From Ferruginibacter sp. (GTDB lineage: Bacteria; Bacteroidota; Bacteroidia; Chitinophagales; Chitinophagaceae), in NCBI GenBank assembly GCA_016786725.1, contig JAEUVU010000018.1:1-64000 (forward strand): 64,000 nucleotides of DNA. Reading direction: 5' to 3'. Under the pieces are notes generated by a model. It was not told the origin of the DNA and made no database searches. It saw only the letters and a list, made by a program, of their open reading frames with translations. Each line of letters opens with the position of its first letter. The first letter of the stretch is position 1. The translations under genes and the position numbers were made by a program. Shown piece by piece: positions 45,408-52,923 of this stretch.

Positions 45408-46367
45408 ATGAGAAAATTACTTTTTGTTTTTTATATCCTCACCGTTTATTCTGCAACGGCCCAGGTTGACAGCAGCACCAACAGCCTGATGAATGAACTG
45501 GAGAATAAAAACGATGCACCACAAGGTAAAATGCCTGTAAAGGTATTTATGGCGCAGCGCCTTATTAATGCCAACACAGTGGAAATGTTGCAAAAAGGCC
45601 ATCTTGAATTTAAGGTTGTACATAATTTTGGAGATATAGGGGGCACCAACGGAGGCATACGAAATGCTTTTGGATTAGATAATTCTTCTGACATTAAAAT
45701 TGCTTTTCTTTATGGCGTTACAAAAAGGCTGAATGTGATTGTATCACGAAATAAAGGAGCAGGCCAGGTATTTACTTTATGGGAAATGGGCTTAAAATAT
45801 AAAATTCTTGAGCAGCGGGAAAATGATCCTTCGCACCCCCTGTCACTTGCTGTATTTGCCAATGGTGTAAGTTCATCACAACGGGCAAGTACCGACTCAA
45901 GCAGGGAAAATTATTACCGCAAAACTTCTGACAGGCAAAGCCAAACCCTGCAGCTAATGGTTGCCCGTAAATTTGGCAAACTGTTCAGTTTGCAGTTAAA
46001 CCCAACTTATGTGCATACCAACTATGTTGTAAAAAATGATGTGAACCACCTATTTGCAATGGGAGCTGCGGTGAGGGTTCCTATTTATAAAAGCTTTGTT
46101 TTTATTGCTGATTATTTTCATCCTTTCCGTCCGCAAAAAAGTGTTGACTCACTGAAAGCCAAAGGAGTTAATTTTTACGATGTATTGGGAGTTGGGCTGG
46201 AACTGGTAACTCCAGGTCACGTTTTCCATGTTAATTTTACCAACACCACCAATATTTTAGAGAACAGGTTCATTCCCCGTACAACTACCAGCTGGAAAAA
46301 AGGCCAATACCGCTGGGGATTTACCATCACCCGTGATTTTGTTTTACACCGTAAGAAGAAAAAATAA
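45408..46367 (+). CDS. DUF5777-family outer-membrane beta-barrel protein
   Basis: 319 aa with signal peptide (MRKLLFVFYILTVYSATAQ). Conserved stretch MPVKVFMAQRLINANTVEMLQKGHLEFKVVHNFGDI (quoted: RLINANTVEML and LEFKVVHNFGDI) and alternating hydrophobic strands to a C-terminal WGFTITRDFVL. This is the DUF5777 barrel family of Bacteroidota; function unknown, sometimes near YceI or respiratory genes. Divergent from the polysaccharide locus; strong bidirectional terminator behind. Confidence 0.85.
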   Translation: MRKLLFVFYILTVYSATAQVDSSTNSLMNELENKNDAPQGKMPVKVFMAQRLINANTVEMLQKGHLEFKVVHNFGDIGGTNGGIRNAFGLDNSSDIKIAFLYGVTKRLNVIVSRNKGAGQVFTLWEMGLKYKILEQRENDPSHPLSLAVFANGVSSSQRASTDSSRENYYRKTSDRQSQTLQLMVARKFGKLFSLQLNPTYVHTNYVVKNDVNHLFAMGAAVRVPIYKSFVFIADYFHPFRPQKSVDSLKAKGVNFYDVLGVGLELVTPGHVFHVNFTNTTNILENRFIPRTTTSWKKGQYRWGFTITRDFVLHRKKKK

Positions 46368-46385
46368 ATGAAAAGCCTTTCGTGC

Positions 46386-46434
46386 TGAGCCCAATAAAAA
46401 AGCTTCCCTAAGAGAAGCTTTTTTATTGGGCTCA
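46386..46434. terminator. Bidirectional terminator, perfect 21-bp stem
   Basis: 46386-46406 is exactly complementary to 46414-46434 with a 7-nt loop; the stem contains A6/T6 runs, so it gives a T-rich exit in both directions. It lies between the convergent DUF5777 and barrel-fusion genes. Confidence 0.9.
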
Positions 46435-46448
46435 ATTTAATAACTCAG

Positions 46449-47948
46449 TTATTTTTTCTTTTTGAATGGTTTGTAGGTTGCTGTAAATAAAACACCGGCA
46501 CTGTTCAATTTTATTTTTCCATATCCTACGCCACCCAAAGGTATCTGTACATAAGGCTCCGCCTGTAAAGATATCTTTTGAGAAAGCTGGTATTTATACC
46601 CGGCCGAAATATTCAAAACAGAAAAAAGGTGCTTATTCTCATTACTTATACTCCGGTCATAAGTGTAGGTTTGCCCCGCTGCCGTTTTATAGTTATAAAC
46701 ATAATCTTCCGATTTCATAATGAAAGAAGATATTCCAACATTGCCGAACCAGTTATGCTTTTTGCGCCGGGCAAAATTGTAAGTTAAACTAACCGGTATT
46801 TCAAACACTTTACAATTGGCATCAATGGATGTAAGATTTGGATAAATGGTATTGTGATATTCATCAGGAGATGCCTCGTATTTTTTTCTGGAAACATAAA
46901 AGCCGGCCCTGGCGGTAAGCCGCTTTGCAAAATCATAACTCAATCCGGCACCATAAGTTATTGTGGTTTTGCCGGTTCGGCTTAATTTAACAAAACTCAT
47001 ATCGGGGCCAACAGAAAATGTAAGGCCGAAATTACCGGCGAATTTATTTTGAGGTTTCTTTTTATCGTCTTTTTTTGCTGTTGCAGTAAGTTTCTTATCT
47101 GCTTCTGATTTTTCCGGATCTGTTGCTGCCTCTTTGTTGATTTTATCTGAGGTCTCTTCACTTTTTTTATCGGTACCGGCAATGATAGCTGAAGATGTGG
47201 AAATATCTCCACCCTCTGCTTCAGGCGAAGTGATGTTTACTTTTAGCTTCGAACCGGTTTTCCCACTGATTGGTTTTTTTGTTTTTACTAACGCTTCTCC
47301 TGCCTGTGTTTCTTCAAATGTTGTTGATAAAACGTTGCTGTTTGCAGTTTTGTACTCATCAACACCTGCATTTTTATTATTACTACCTGGTTTATTTTTT
47401 TTACTACCCGCATTAGGAAAGGCATTTACAAGGTCATACCGGCTTTTCTCTTTCCCAGGTTTATTTTTCACCCTCGCATTTACCCCTGTATTGTTTTCAT
47501 TCGTTAATGCAGTTGCAGCATTATCACTGCTTTTTTCTGGCTCTGTTTGCTGTACTAATTTATTTTTGTTTGTTTCTGTTGTTTTGACTGTTTCATTGCC
47601 GGCGTTTCTATCTGTTGGTATTGTCACCGGCAATTTGCTTTCAGAAATCTCTTGTTTTAGAACCGGGCCGTTTACTACCTTATCTGTGTTATCCGGATTT
47701 TTACTTTTCTCAATTTTATTACTGGTGAATGTATTATTATTTGCAGACCTGTTGTTAACAAAAAAGAACAGGCCTCCTCCCAACAATAAAAAGAACAGGA
47801 GAAAGAATATGTACCTCCGGTTATCTTTTTTTTGTGGCAAATGTTTATCCAGTTTCTGCTCCATTTTTTCCCAGGCCTTATCATTATAAGGGGGGTGATG
47901 GCTTTCAGCTGCCTCCCTGATTATATGGTCCATTTCTTCATCCAACAT
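46449..47948 (-). CDS. Anti-sigma-like head fused through linker to outer-membrane beta-barrel
   Basis: 499 aa. Residues 1-43 are a soluble charged helix set (LDEEMDHIIREAAESHHPP, AWEKMEQKLDKHLP) like small anti-sigma heads; 44-66 a transmembrane helix (YIFFLLFFLLLGGGLFFFV); ~67-300 a long Asn/Lys/Thr/Glu-rich disordered linker; ~305-499 an outer-membrane barrel of amphipathic strands (NFGLTFSVGPDMSFV, ITYGAGLSYDF, RAGFYVSRKKY, SLTYNFA, ISAGYKYQL) ending FTATYKPF. The gene overlaps the ECF sigma gene by 11 nt. I infer that it binds the sigma factor in the cytoplasm while its C-terminus sits in the outer membrane. Confidence 0.82.
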   Translation of the reverse strand: MLDEEMDHIIREAAESHHPPYNDKAWEKMEQKLDKHLPQKKDNRRYIFFLLFFLLLGGGLFFFVNNRSANNNTFTSNKIEKSKNPDNTDKVVNGPVLKQEISESKLPVTIPTDRNAGNETVKTTETNKNKLVQQTEPEKSSDNAATALTNENNTGVNARVKNKPGKEKSRYDLVNAFPNAGSKKNKPGSNNKNAGVDEYKTANSNVLSTTFEETQAGEALVKTKKPISGKTGSKLKVNITSPEAEGGDISTSSAIIAGTDKKSEETSDKINKEAATDPEKSEADKKLTATAKKDDKKKPQNKFAGNFGLTFSVGPDMSFVKLSRTGKTTITYGAGLSYDFAKRLTARAGFYVSRKKYEASPDEYHNTIYPNLTSIDANCKVFEIPVSLTYNFARRKKHNWFGNVGISSFIMKSEDYVYNYKTAAGQTYTYDRSISNENKHLFSVLNISAGYKYQLSQKISLQAEPYVQIPLGGVGYGKIKLNSAGVLFTATYKPFKKKK

Positions 47949-48522
47949 TTTTAATAGCGGCTATTTTATTTTGACTGAATAATATTTTTTGTAGCTGTTT
48001 TTTTGCTTTTGCCAGGTTTGATTTTGAAGTACCTACTGCAATGCCCAATTGATCCGCTATTTCCTCATGGCTGTATCCCTCTATTATAAACAGATTTAGT
48101 ACTGTTCGGTATGCAGGCGAAAGATTTTGTATAAACCGTATGATTTCATCATAGGATATTTTTTCAAGTGCACTTTCATCATAGCTGCGCACTTTAACCG
48201 TTGCAACATCCAGTTCACCCACAACCCGGTGTTTTTTATTTTTTCTGAAATGATCAATGGCAGTGCAGACCATTATTTTTCTAAGCCATCCTTTAAAAGA
48301 ATTTATCTCGTTGGTATAAGCCGGTTTAAACCGGTGAATTTCCTTGAATATTTTAAGAAAGCCATCGTTCAGTATTTCCACTGCATCATCTTCATTATTG
48401 GCATAGCAGTCGCATATGGCCATAGCGTAGCCATAGAAAGAGTTGTATATTTTTTTCTGACTCTCTCTTTCATTCAGGGCGCAACCCCTGATATACAGCG
48501 CTAATTCATCTGATGAAAGCAC
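47938..48522 (-). CDS. ECF-type RNA polymerase sigma factor
   Basis: 194 aa. Region 2: YNSFYGYAMAICDCYANNEDDAVEILNDGFLKIF and FKGWLRKIMVCTAIDHFRKNKKH (core FKGWLRKIMVCTAIDHFRK); region 4 (~135-190): LSPAYRTVLNLFIIEGYSHEEIA and helix GTSKSNLAKAKKQL. It is the Bacteroidota ECF type usually found with an anti-sigma gene; here the next gene downstream overlaps it by 11 nt and has the anti-sigma-like head. The IS1182 element ends only 104 nt upstream of the start codon, so its promoter region is truncated or new. Confidence 0.92.
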   Translation of the reverse strand: MLSSDELALYIRGCALNERESQKKIYNSFYGYAMAICDCYANNEDDAVEILNDGFLKIFKEIHRFKPAYTNEINSFKGWLRKIMVCTAIDHFRKNKKHRVVGELDVATVKVRSYDESALEKISYDEIIRFIQNLSPAYRTVLNLFIIEGYSHEEIADQLGIAVGTSKSNLAKAKKQLQKILFSQNKIAAIKNVG

Positions 48523-48626
48523 ATTTCTTCTTTTGAAAAATCTGAACGTATAAAAAGGCTTTATAGTTGCCTTCCTAAAAGGTAATCATTTTCAATATAA
48601 TCCCCTTTATTTTATTAAAAAAACAA

Positions 48627-50409
48627 GAGGCCGTCTCATTAATAAATGAGGCGGTTTTTTTTTGTCTTTTACTTTTAAGTTGTTTTTGGTATATTTTTTT
48701 CCGTTGGCAGGTTCGGACAGGGCGATTGGTTTTAAAACGGCCCCAAGCACCCATTTTAAGCTGCTTTTTTCCTTAGGTTATGTGCTAAGGCCAATAACCC
48801 TGTTTCAATGCTTACTTTTTGTTTTCCTCTAAGCATAAAGCGTTTGAACCCGTGGTTATTTTTTATGTTGGCAAACACGGGCTCTACATCCCAGCACCGT
48901 TGTTTGCGTTTTTTTATTCCTTCATCGCTTAACAGCAGCTGATTGGCCTGTTGTTTTAATTGGTTGAGCGGGTGATTAACTTCTATTATTCTATCGCCTT
49001 TGCTTTTGTGGCAGGCCCCGTTTAGCGGACAGCTGTTACAGTTTTTTGCCTGGTATTTTGTTATGGTTTGTGTAAATCCGTTGGAACTTACTTTGTTATA
49101 CGTTCCTGCATTTTGCATGTGCTGGCCCATGGGACATACATAATAATCCTGCTCTTTGTTATAATGCAGCTTATCTGCTGCCAGTGTTTTTTTGTTTTGG
49201 ATAGTACTGTTCTGCCCTCTGTCGAACTGGTTGTGTTTTACATAAGCAGCGATATAGTGATCATGCAGGTATTGATAGTTTTGTTCACTGCCGTATCCGG
49301 CATCGGCTGTTACTGCATCGGGGGCTGTTTTGTGCTGTGCGATAAAATCATTGAGGTGATGGGGTAAGGTGGTGCTGTCGGTTGTTGACTGATGGATGCT
49401 GTAATGGGTGATGTATTGATTGTTGGTGCTTATCTGTAAATTATAGCCGGGTTTCAACTGCCCGTTTTTCATGTGGTCTTCCTTCATACGCATGAACGTA
49501 GCATCTGTATCGGTTTTACTGTAACTTTTTCTGTGCTCACCCAATATCTTTTGCTGCTGCTCATACCTGGCTAATGCAGCAGGCCAGTGCTTTTTTGCAT
49601 AGTTGAGCTTTTGTTTTATTTGTTTGCTTACCGGTTTGTCTTTTAAGGAAGCATCTATCCGGGCAATGGTTTGCTCTACTTTTTGCTTATCTATTTTATC
49701 AAAACCATCAGGATCGGTATCGTCTAACTCACTGGCGGCTACCCCTTGTGCATACTTCCACAACTCTTCCAGTTGAAGCTTCATTTTTTCTTTGTTGGTT
49801 TTAATACTGTTGCCCCATACAAAACTGTAACGATTTGCATTGGCTTCTATTTTGGTGCCATCGGTATAGAGTTCTTTTAAACTTAACAATCCTTCGGCTG
49901 CCAGTAGCTGTACTACCTGTGTAAATATTTTTTTAAGTGGCTCCTTCAGCCGTTCGCCCCTGAAGCGGTTGATGGTGTTGTGATCGGGTGTACTCATACC
50001 ACTCAGCCACATAAAGTGAATGTTTTGCTGAAGGGCTTCTTCTATTTTACGGCTGCTGTAAATATTGTTGATGTAGGCATACACCAGCACTTTTAATAAC
50101 ATGCCGGGATGGTAACTGCTGGCCCCACCCGTCTTATACTGCCGGGCAAGAGGAGCAATGTCTATTTTACTCAGCACTTCATCCACAACCCTTACAGGGT
50201 GATTGACACTTATCAGTTCATCCAGGCTCGGCGGAAGAAGCATAGCCTGCCGCTGATGGTAAGCCTTAAATACGGGTTGTAATACGGGTCCTTTTGCCAT
50301 AAATAAAAGACCACATTTAAATCAAAAACATTGCTTAGAAAATTAATTTAGTTTTATACATGTGGGGATTACTCAAAATAATAAGAGGCTGCCCTTTTGA
50401 GACAGCCTC
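48627..50409 (-). mobile_element. Complete IS1182-family insertion sequence
   Basis: Terminal inverted repeats GAGGCCGTCTCA (48627-48638) and, reversed, GAGGCTGTCTCA (50398-50409), 11 of 12 matching. Sub-terminal hairpins stand at each end (48631-48654 followed by T9; 50385-50409). One transposase gene, uninterrupted. The flanks read ACAA(G) and (C)CTTGT, which would rejoin into a palindrome; no direct target duplication is evident. Ends assigned from the repeats and could be off by a base. Confidence 0.88.
48756..50300 (-). CDS. IS1182-family transposase
   Basis: 514 aa, apparently intact. N-terminal LPPSLDELISVNHPVRVVDEVL, then SSYHPGMLLKVLVYAYINNIYSSRKIEEAL, WLSGMSTPDHNTINRFR. DDE-type residues likely D in LYTDGTKIEAN (~146), D in TADAGYGSEQNY (~340) and E in VEPVFANIKNNHGFKRF (~485). 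A zinc-ribbon-like CNSCPLNGAC lies at ~422-431. Length and order match full-length IS1182 transposases, so the element could be active. Confidence 0.93.
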   Translation of the reverse strand: MAKGPVLQPVFKAYHQRQAMLLPPSLDELISVNHPVRVVDEVLSKIDIAPLARQYKTGGASSYHPGMLLKVLVYAYINNIYSSRKIEEALQQNIHFMWLSGMSTPDHNTINRFRGERLKEPLKKIFTQVVQLLAAEGLLSLKELYTDGTKIEANANRYSFVWGNSIKTNKEKMKLQLEELWKYAQGVAASELDDTDPDGFDKIDKQKVEQTIARIDASLKDKPVSKQIKQKLNYAKKHWPAALARYEQQQKILGEHRKSYSKTDTDATFMRMKEDHMKNGQLKPGYNLQISTNNQYITHYSIHQSTTDSTTLPHHLNDFIAQHKTAPDAVTADAGYGSEQNYQYLHDHYIAAYVKHNQFDRGQNSTIQNKKTLAADKLHYNKEQDYYVCPMGQHMQNAGTYNKVSSNGFTQTITKYQAKNCNSCPLNGACHKSKGDRIIEVNHPLNQLKQQANQLLLSDEGIKKRKQRCWDVEPVFANIKNNHGFKRFMLRGKQKVSIETGLLALAHNLRKKAA

Positions 50410-50435
50410 CTTGTATAGATACCGGGTTAGTAAGT

Positions 50436-51452
50436 TCAGGGTTGTATTGTTTTTTTGGTTTCGGTTGTTTTATTTTCAGGTGCCTTGGCTTCTGTTGTTC
50501 TTACATCATCTTTATTATAAGCCTTGATGATCTGCTTAACCAAACGGTGCCTTACCACATCTTCTTCATCCAGTTCTATATGGGCAATGCCTTCAATATT
50601 CTTCAGTATTTTGGTTGCCTTAAACAAGCCGCTCGATTGATTTTTAGGCAGGTCAATCTGCGTAGGATCACCGGTGATGATGGCTTTGGCATTGGGCCCT
50701 ATCCTGGTGAGGAACATTTTTATCTGCAGGTCGTTCGTATTCTGGGCCTCATCCAGGATGATGAATGCATTATCCAAAGTGCGGCCACGCATGTAGGCAA
50801 GCGGCGCAATTTCAATGGTACGGGTACTCATATAGTAACCCAGTTTGTCAGCAGGTATCATATCATCCAATGCATCGTATAAAGGGCGTAAATACGGGTC
50901 AATCTTTTCTTTAAGGTCGCCCGGCAAAAAGCCAAGGCTTTCACCGGCTTCTACAGCAGGCCTGGTAAGAATGATTTTTTTAACCGACTTGTTTTTTAAT
51001 GCCCTTACTGCCAATGCAACCGCAGTATAGGTTTTACCGGTACCGGCGGGGCCAATGGCAAAAAGAATATCATTTTTATCGCAGGCTTCCACCATCTTTT
51101 TCTGGTTGGCTGTACGTGCCCTTACCGTTTTACCGTTGGGCCCAAATACCAAAACATCATTGGGGTTGCGGTCCATAAAATTGTCAACCACCCTTTCATC
51201 ATCACCGCCCAGTATCTGTTCAAAATAATTGGCGCTCATGTGGCCGTTGCGTTCAAGATAACTGAGAATGAGATCTATCTTTTCCCTGGCGCCTTCAATT
51301 TGTTCCGGGGCTCCGCTTAATTTTATCTGCGTGCCACGACTGAGGATTTTTAAGAGGGGGAATTTCTTTTTTAAGATGTCTAATTTTCCGTTGTTTACGC
51401 CAAAGAATTCGATAGGGTTTACGGTTTCTAAATTAATGATCGTTTCTGTCAA
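50436..51452 (-). CDS. phoH: PhoH-family ATPase
   Basis: 338 aa. N-terminal KH-like RNA-binding region (to ~100), then P-loop domain: Walker [14 protein letters not shown] (~132-144), [17 protein letters not shown], Walker [10 protein letters not shown], and [11 protein letters not shown]. Cytoplasmic ATPase linked to RNA metabolism and stress. The tail from ~315 ([16 protein letters not shown]) is low-complexity. The IS1182 right end lies 27 nt after the stop codon, so its natural terminator may have been hit. Confidence 0.93.
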   Translation of the reverse strand: MTETIINLETVNPIEFFGVNNGKLDILKKKFPLLKILSRGTQIKLSGAPEQIEGAREKIDLILSYLERNGHMSANYFEQILGGDDERVVDNFMDRNPNDVLVFGPNGKTVRARTANQKKMVEACDKNDILFAIGPAGTGKTYTAVALAVRALKNKSVKKIILTRPAVEAGESLGFLPGDLKEKIDPYLRPLYDALDDMIPADKLGYYMSTRTIEIAPLAYMRGRTLDNAFIILDEAQNTNDLQIKMFLTRIGPNAKAIITGDPTQIDLPKNQSSGLFKATKILKNIEGIAHIELDEEDVVRHRLVKQIIKAYNKDDVRTTEAKAPENKTTETKKTIQP

Positions 51453-51752
51453 TGGATTTTAATTTTTGCCACTGTTTCTGTAGAACTGATTTACCAGGGT
51501 GTACATAGCAGCGGTTAGTTATCAATAAAAATTCAATTGCTTACTAACTTGTCTCCTTTCCAAATTTAACGAAATACATTTGATAGACAATCTATTTACT
51601 TATCAACAGAATGTTAATTAATACATTCAATTAAGTTCGTGTGTTTAGTAATTTAAATTGCATACCGGATTGTGTCATTTTAAAAATACCCAACACTACC
51701 GATAAAACAAAGCCATGTCTTTTTTATTTTTATGTTCAGAAAAATCAACAGC
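51453..51752. other. Intergenic region, nothing recognised
   Basis: 300 AT-rich bases between divergent phoH and the small exported protein gene. No repeat, hairpin or ORF stands out; it should carry both promoters. Confidence 0.4.
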
Positions 51753-52190
51753 ATGAAAAAAATATTTTTCCTTTTAAGCGCTGCATTTATTTTTTCGGTG
51801 AAAAATATAAAGGCACAAACAGCCGAAAAAATTCCATGTCCTTCTATTGTTTTAAAAGGGCCTGCAGGAAATACGGTTGAAGAAGGCGATTCACTGGTCT
51901 TAAAAGTAAACCCTTTGGGAAAAGCCTACGACAATATTGGGGTTACTTATAATTGGGCTATCAGCAGTGGTTTTATTGAACAAGGCCAGGGAACGGCCCG
52001 GATTAAAATAAATACCGAGGGGCTGAAAGGACAAACAGTAACTGCCTCTGTTGAACTGGGCGGTCTTGAAGCTGCCTGTAACAATATAAGCTCATACGCT
52101 GCAGAAGTGATTGAAAAGCACCCAAAACCAAAAGCTCCGGCCAAACCGGCTGCAAAGCCGAAAGCAAAAGGCAGTTCCAAAAGAATTTGA
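51753..52190 (+). CDS. Small exported protein with Lys/Pro/Ala-rich tail
   Basis: 145 aa from the ATG at 51753 (seven upstream codons rejected because MKKIFFLLSAAFIFS is the proper signal peptide start, cleaved after IKAQ). The body (~22-115) is one beta-rich, Ig/PKD-like domain (GNTVEEGDSLVLKVNP, VTYNWAISSG, VTASVELGG). The last ~23 residues are KHPKPKAPAKPAAKPKAKG-type, a basic, probably disordered tail that could bind nucleic acid or cell-wall polymers. No family recognised; function unknown. Confidence 0.72.
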   Translation: MKKIFFLLSAAFIFSVKNIKAQTAEKIPCPSIVLKGPAGNTVEEGDSLVLKVNPLGKAYDNIGVTYNWAISSGFIEQGQGTARIKINTEGLKGQTVTASVELGGLEAACNNISSYAAEVIEKHPKPKAPAKPAAKPKAKGSSKRI

Positions 52191-52489
52191 TCAATCATAT
52201 TGCACCCTCCATTGGCAGGGCTTTTAAGCCAATATTTTTTTAATTTATCTCTTTTAATTACCGATCTTTTTGGTTAGATTTGATATAACTTCCTGTGCCG
52301 CTAAGAAAATGCCCATACTACTCCATTAAATACGGTTTACTTCTTTTCCACCTCTGTGAAAATGATGAGGTTTATTTTAATTCATGACTGATATCAGGAT
52401 TTGGCTTTAACCCTGCTGCTACCTTTAACCAGTAAATAAAATATTTACAATACGGTCTCTGATTTATTTAATACCTAAACTCTACTAAC
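52191..52489. other. Intergenic region, nothing recognised
   Basis: 299 bases between two same-strand genes. AT-rich without a clear terminator hairpin, repeat or small gene. It probably contains the promoter of the 52490 gene. Confidence 0.4.
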
Positions 52490-52846
52490 ATGTATACAGA
52501 AACACAGCACCGCACCATCCTTGATGAATGTACCCAATGGCTTAGCGAACTTGCATCATACCGGGATAAGATAAACGGGCTTAAAGATGAATTGTATTAT
52601 TTCGCCCCGGGCAAAACAGATAATGATGTATTGCTTGGCATCGAACATTTTCACAACCAGTTTCACATACAGCTCATCAATATTCACGATATTAAACATG
52701 AAATAAGGTATCATGTAAGCGAAGCACAAAAGCATCCCACTTTCGGGCACCGCATACCGCATCACAACATCAAGGAAAAATTAGATATGCTTCTGAAAGA
52801 TATTGACGATCTTGAAAACGAGTTTCATGCTTTTATAAAAAAATAA
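52490..52846 (+). CDS. Small helical cytoplasmic protein, unknown function
   Basis: 118 aa, no signal peptide or membrane segment. All-helical with heptad-like spacing (TILDECTQWLSELASYRDKI, LDMLLKDIDDLENEFHAF) and a His-rich middle (HFHNQFHIQLINIHDIKHE), so possibly a coiled-coil or haemerythrin-like fold. The His pattern is not a classic haemerythrin motif. Single gene with a terminator after it; no family assigned. Confidence 0.72.
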   Translation: MYTETQHRTILDECTQWLSELASYRDKINGLKDELYYFAPGKTDNDVLLGIEHFHNQFHIQLINIHDIKHEIRYHVSEAQKHPTFGHRIPHHNIKEKLDMLLKDIDDLENEFHAFIKK

Positions 52847-52855
52847 ATGCTGATC

Positions 52856-52886
52856 AACCAGCCAGCCTGTAAAAAGCTGGCTGGTT
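52856..52886 (+). terminator. Hairpin terminator after small helical gene
   Basis: Perfect 11-bp stem AACCAGCCAGC/GCTGGCTGGTT with a 9-nt loop, 10 nt after the stop; the T-tract is weak (TTTCATATT), so termination efficiency is uncertain. Confidence 0.7.
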
Positions 52887-52923
52887 TCATATTATACTGT
52901 TCACAATAATTAAATTTTTTGTT

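Noticed and set aside
47134..47889. 251-codon plus-strand open frame
   Set aside because: Antisense shadow of the low-complexity linker of the barrel-fusion gene.
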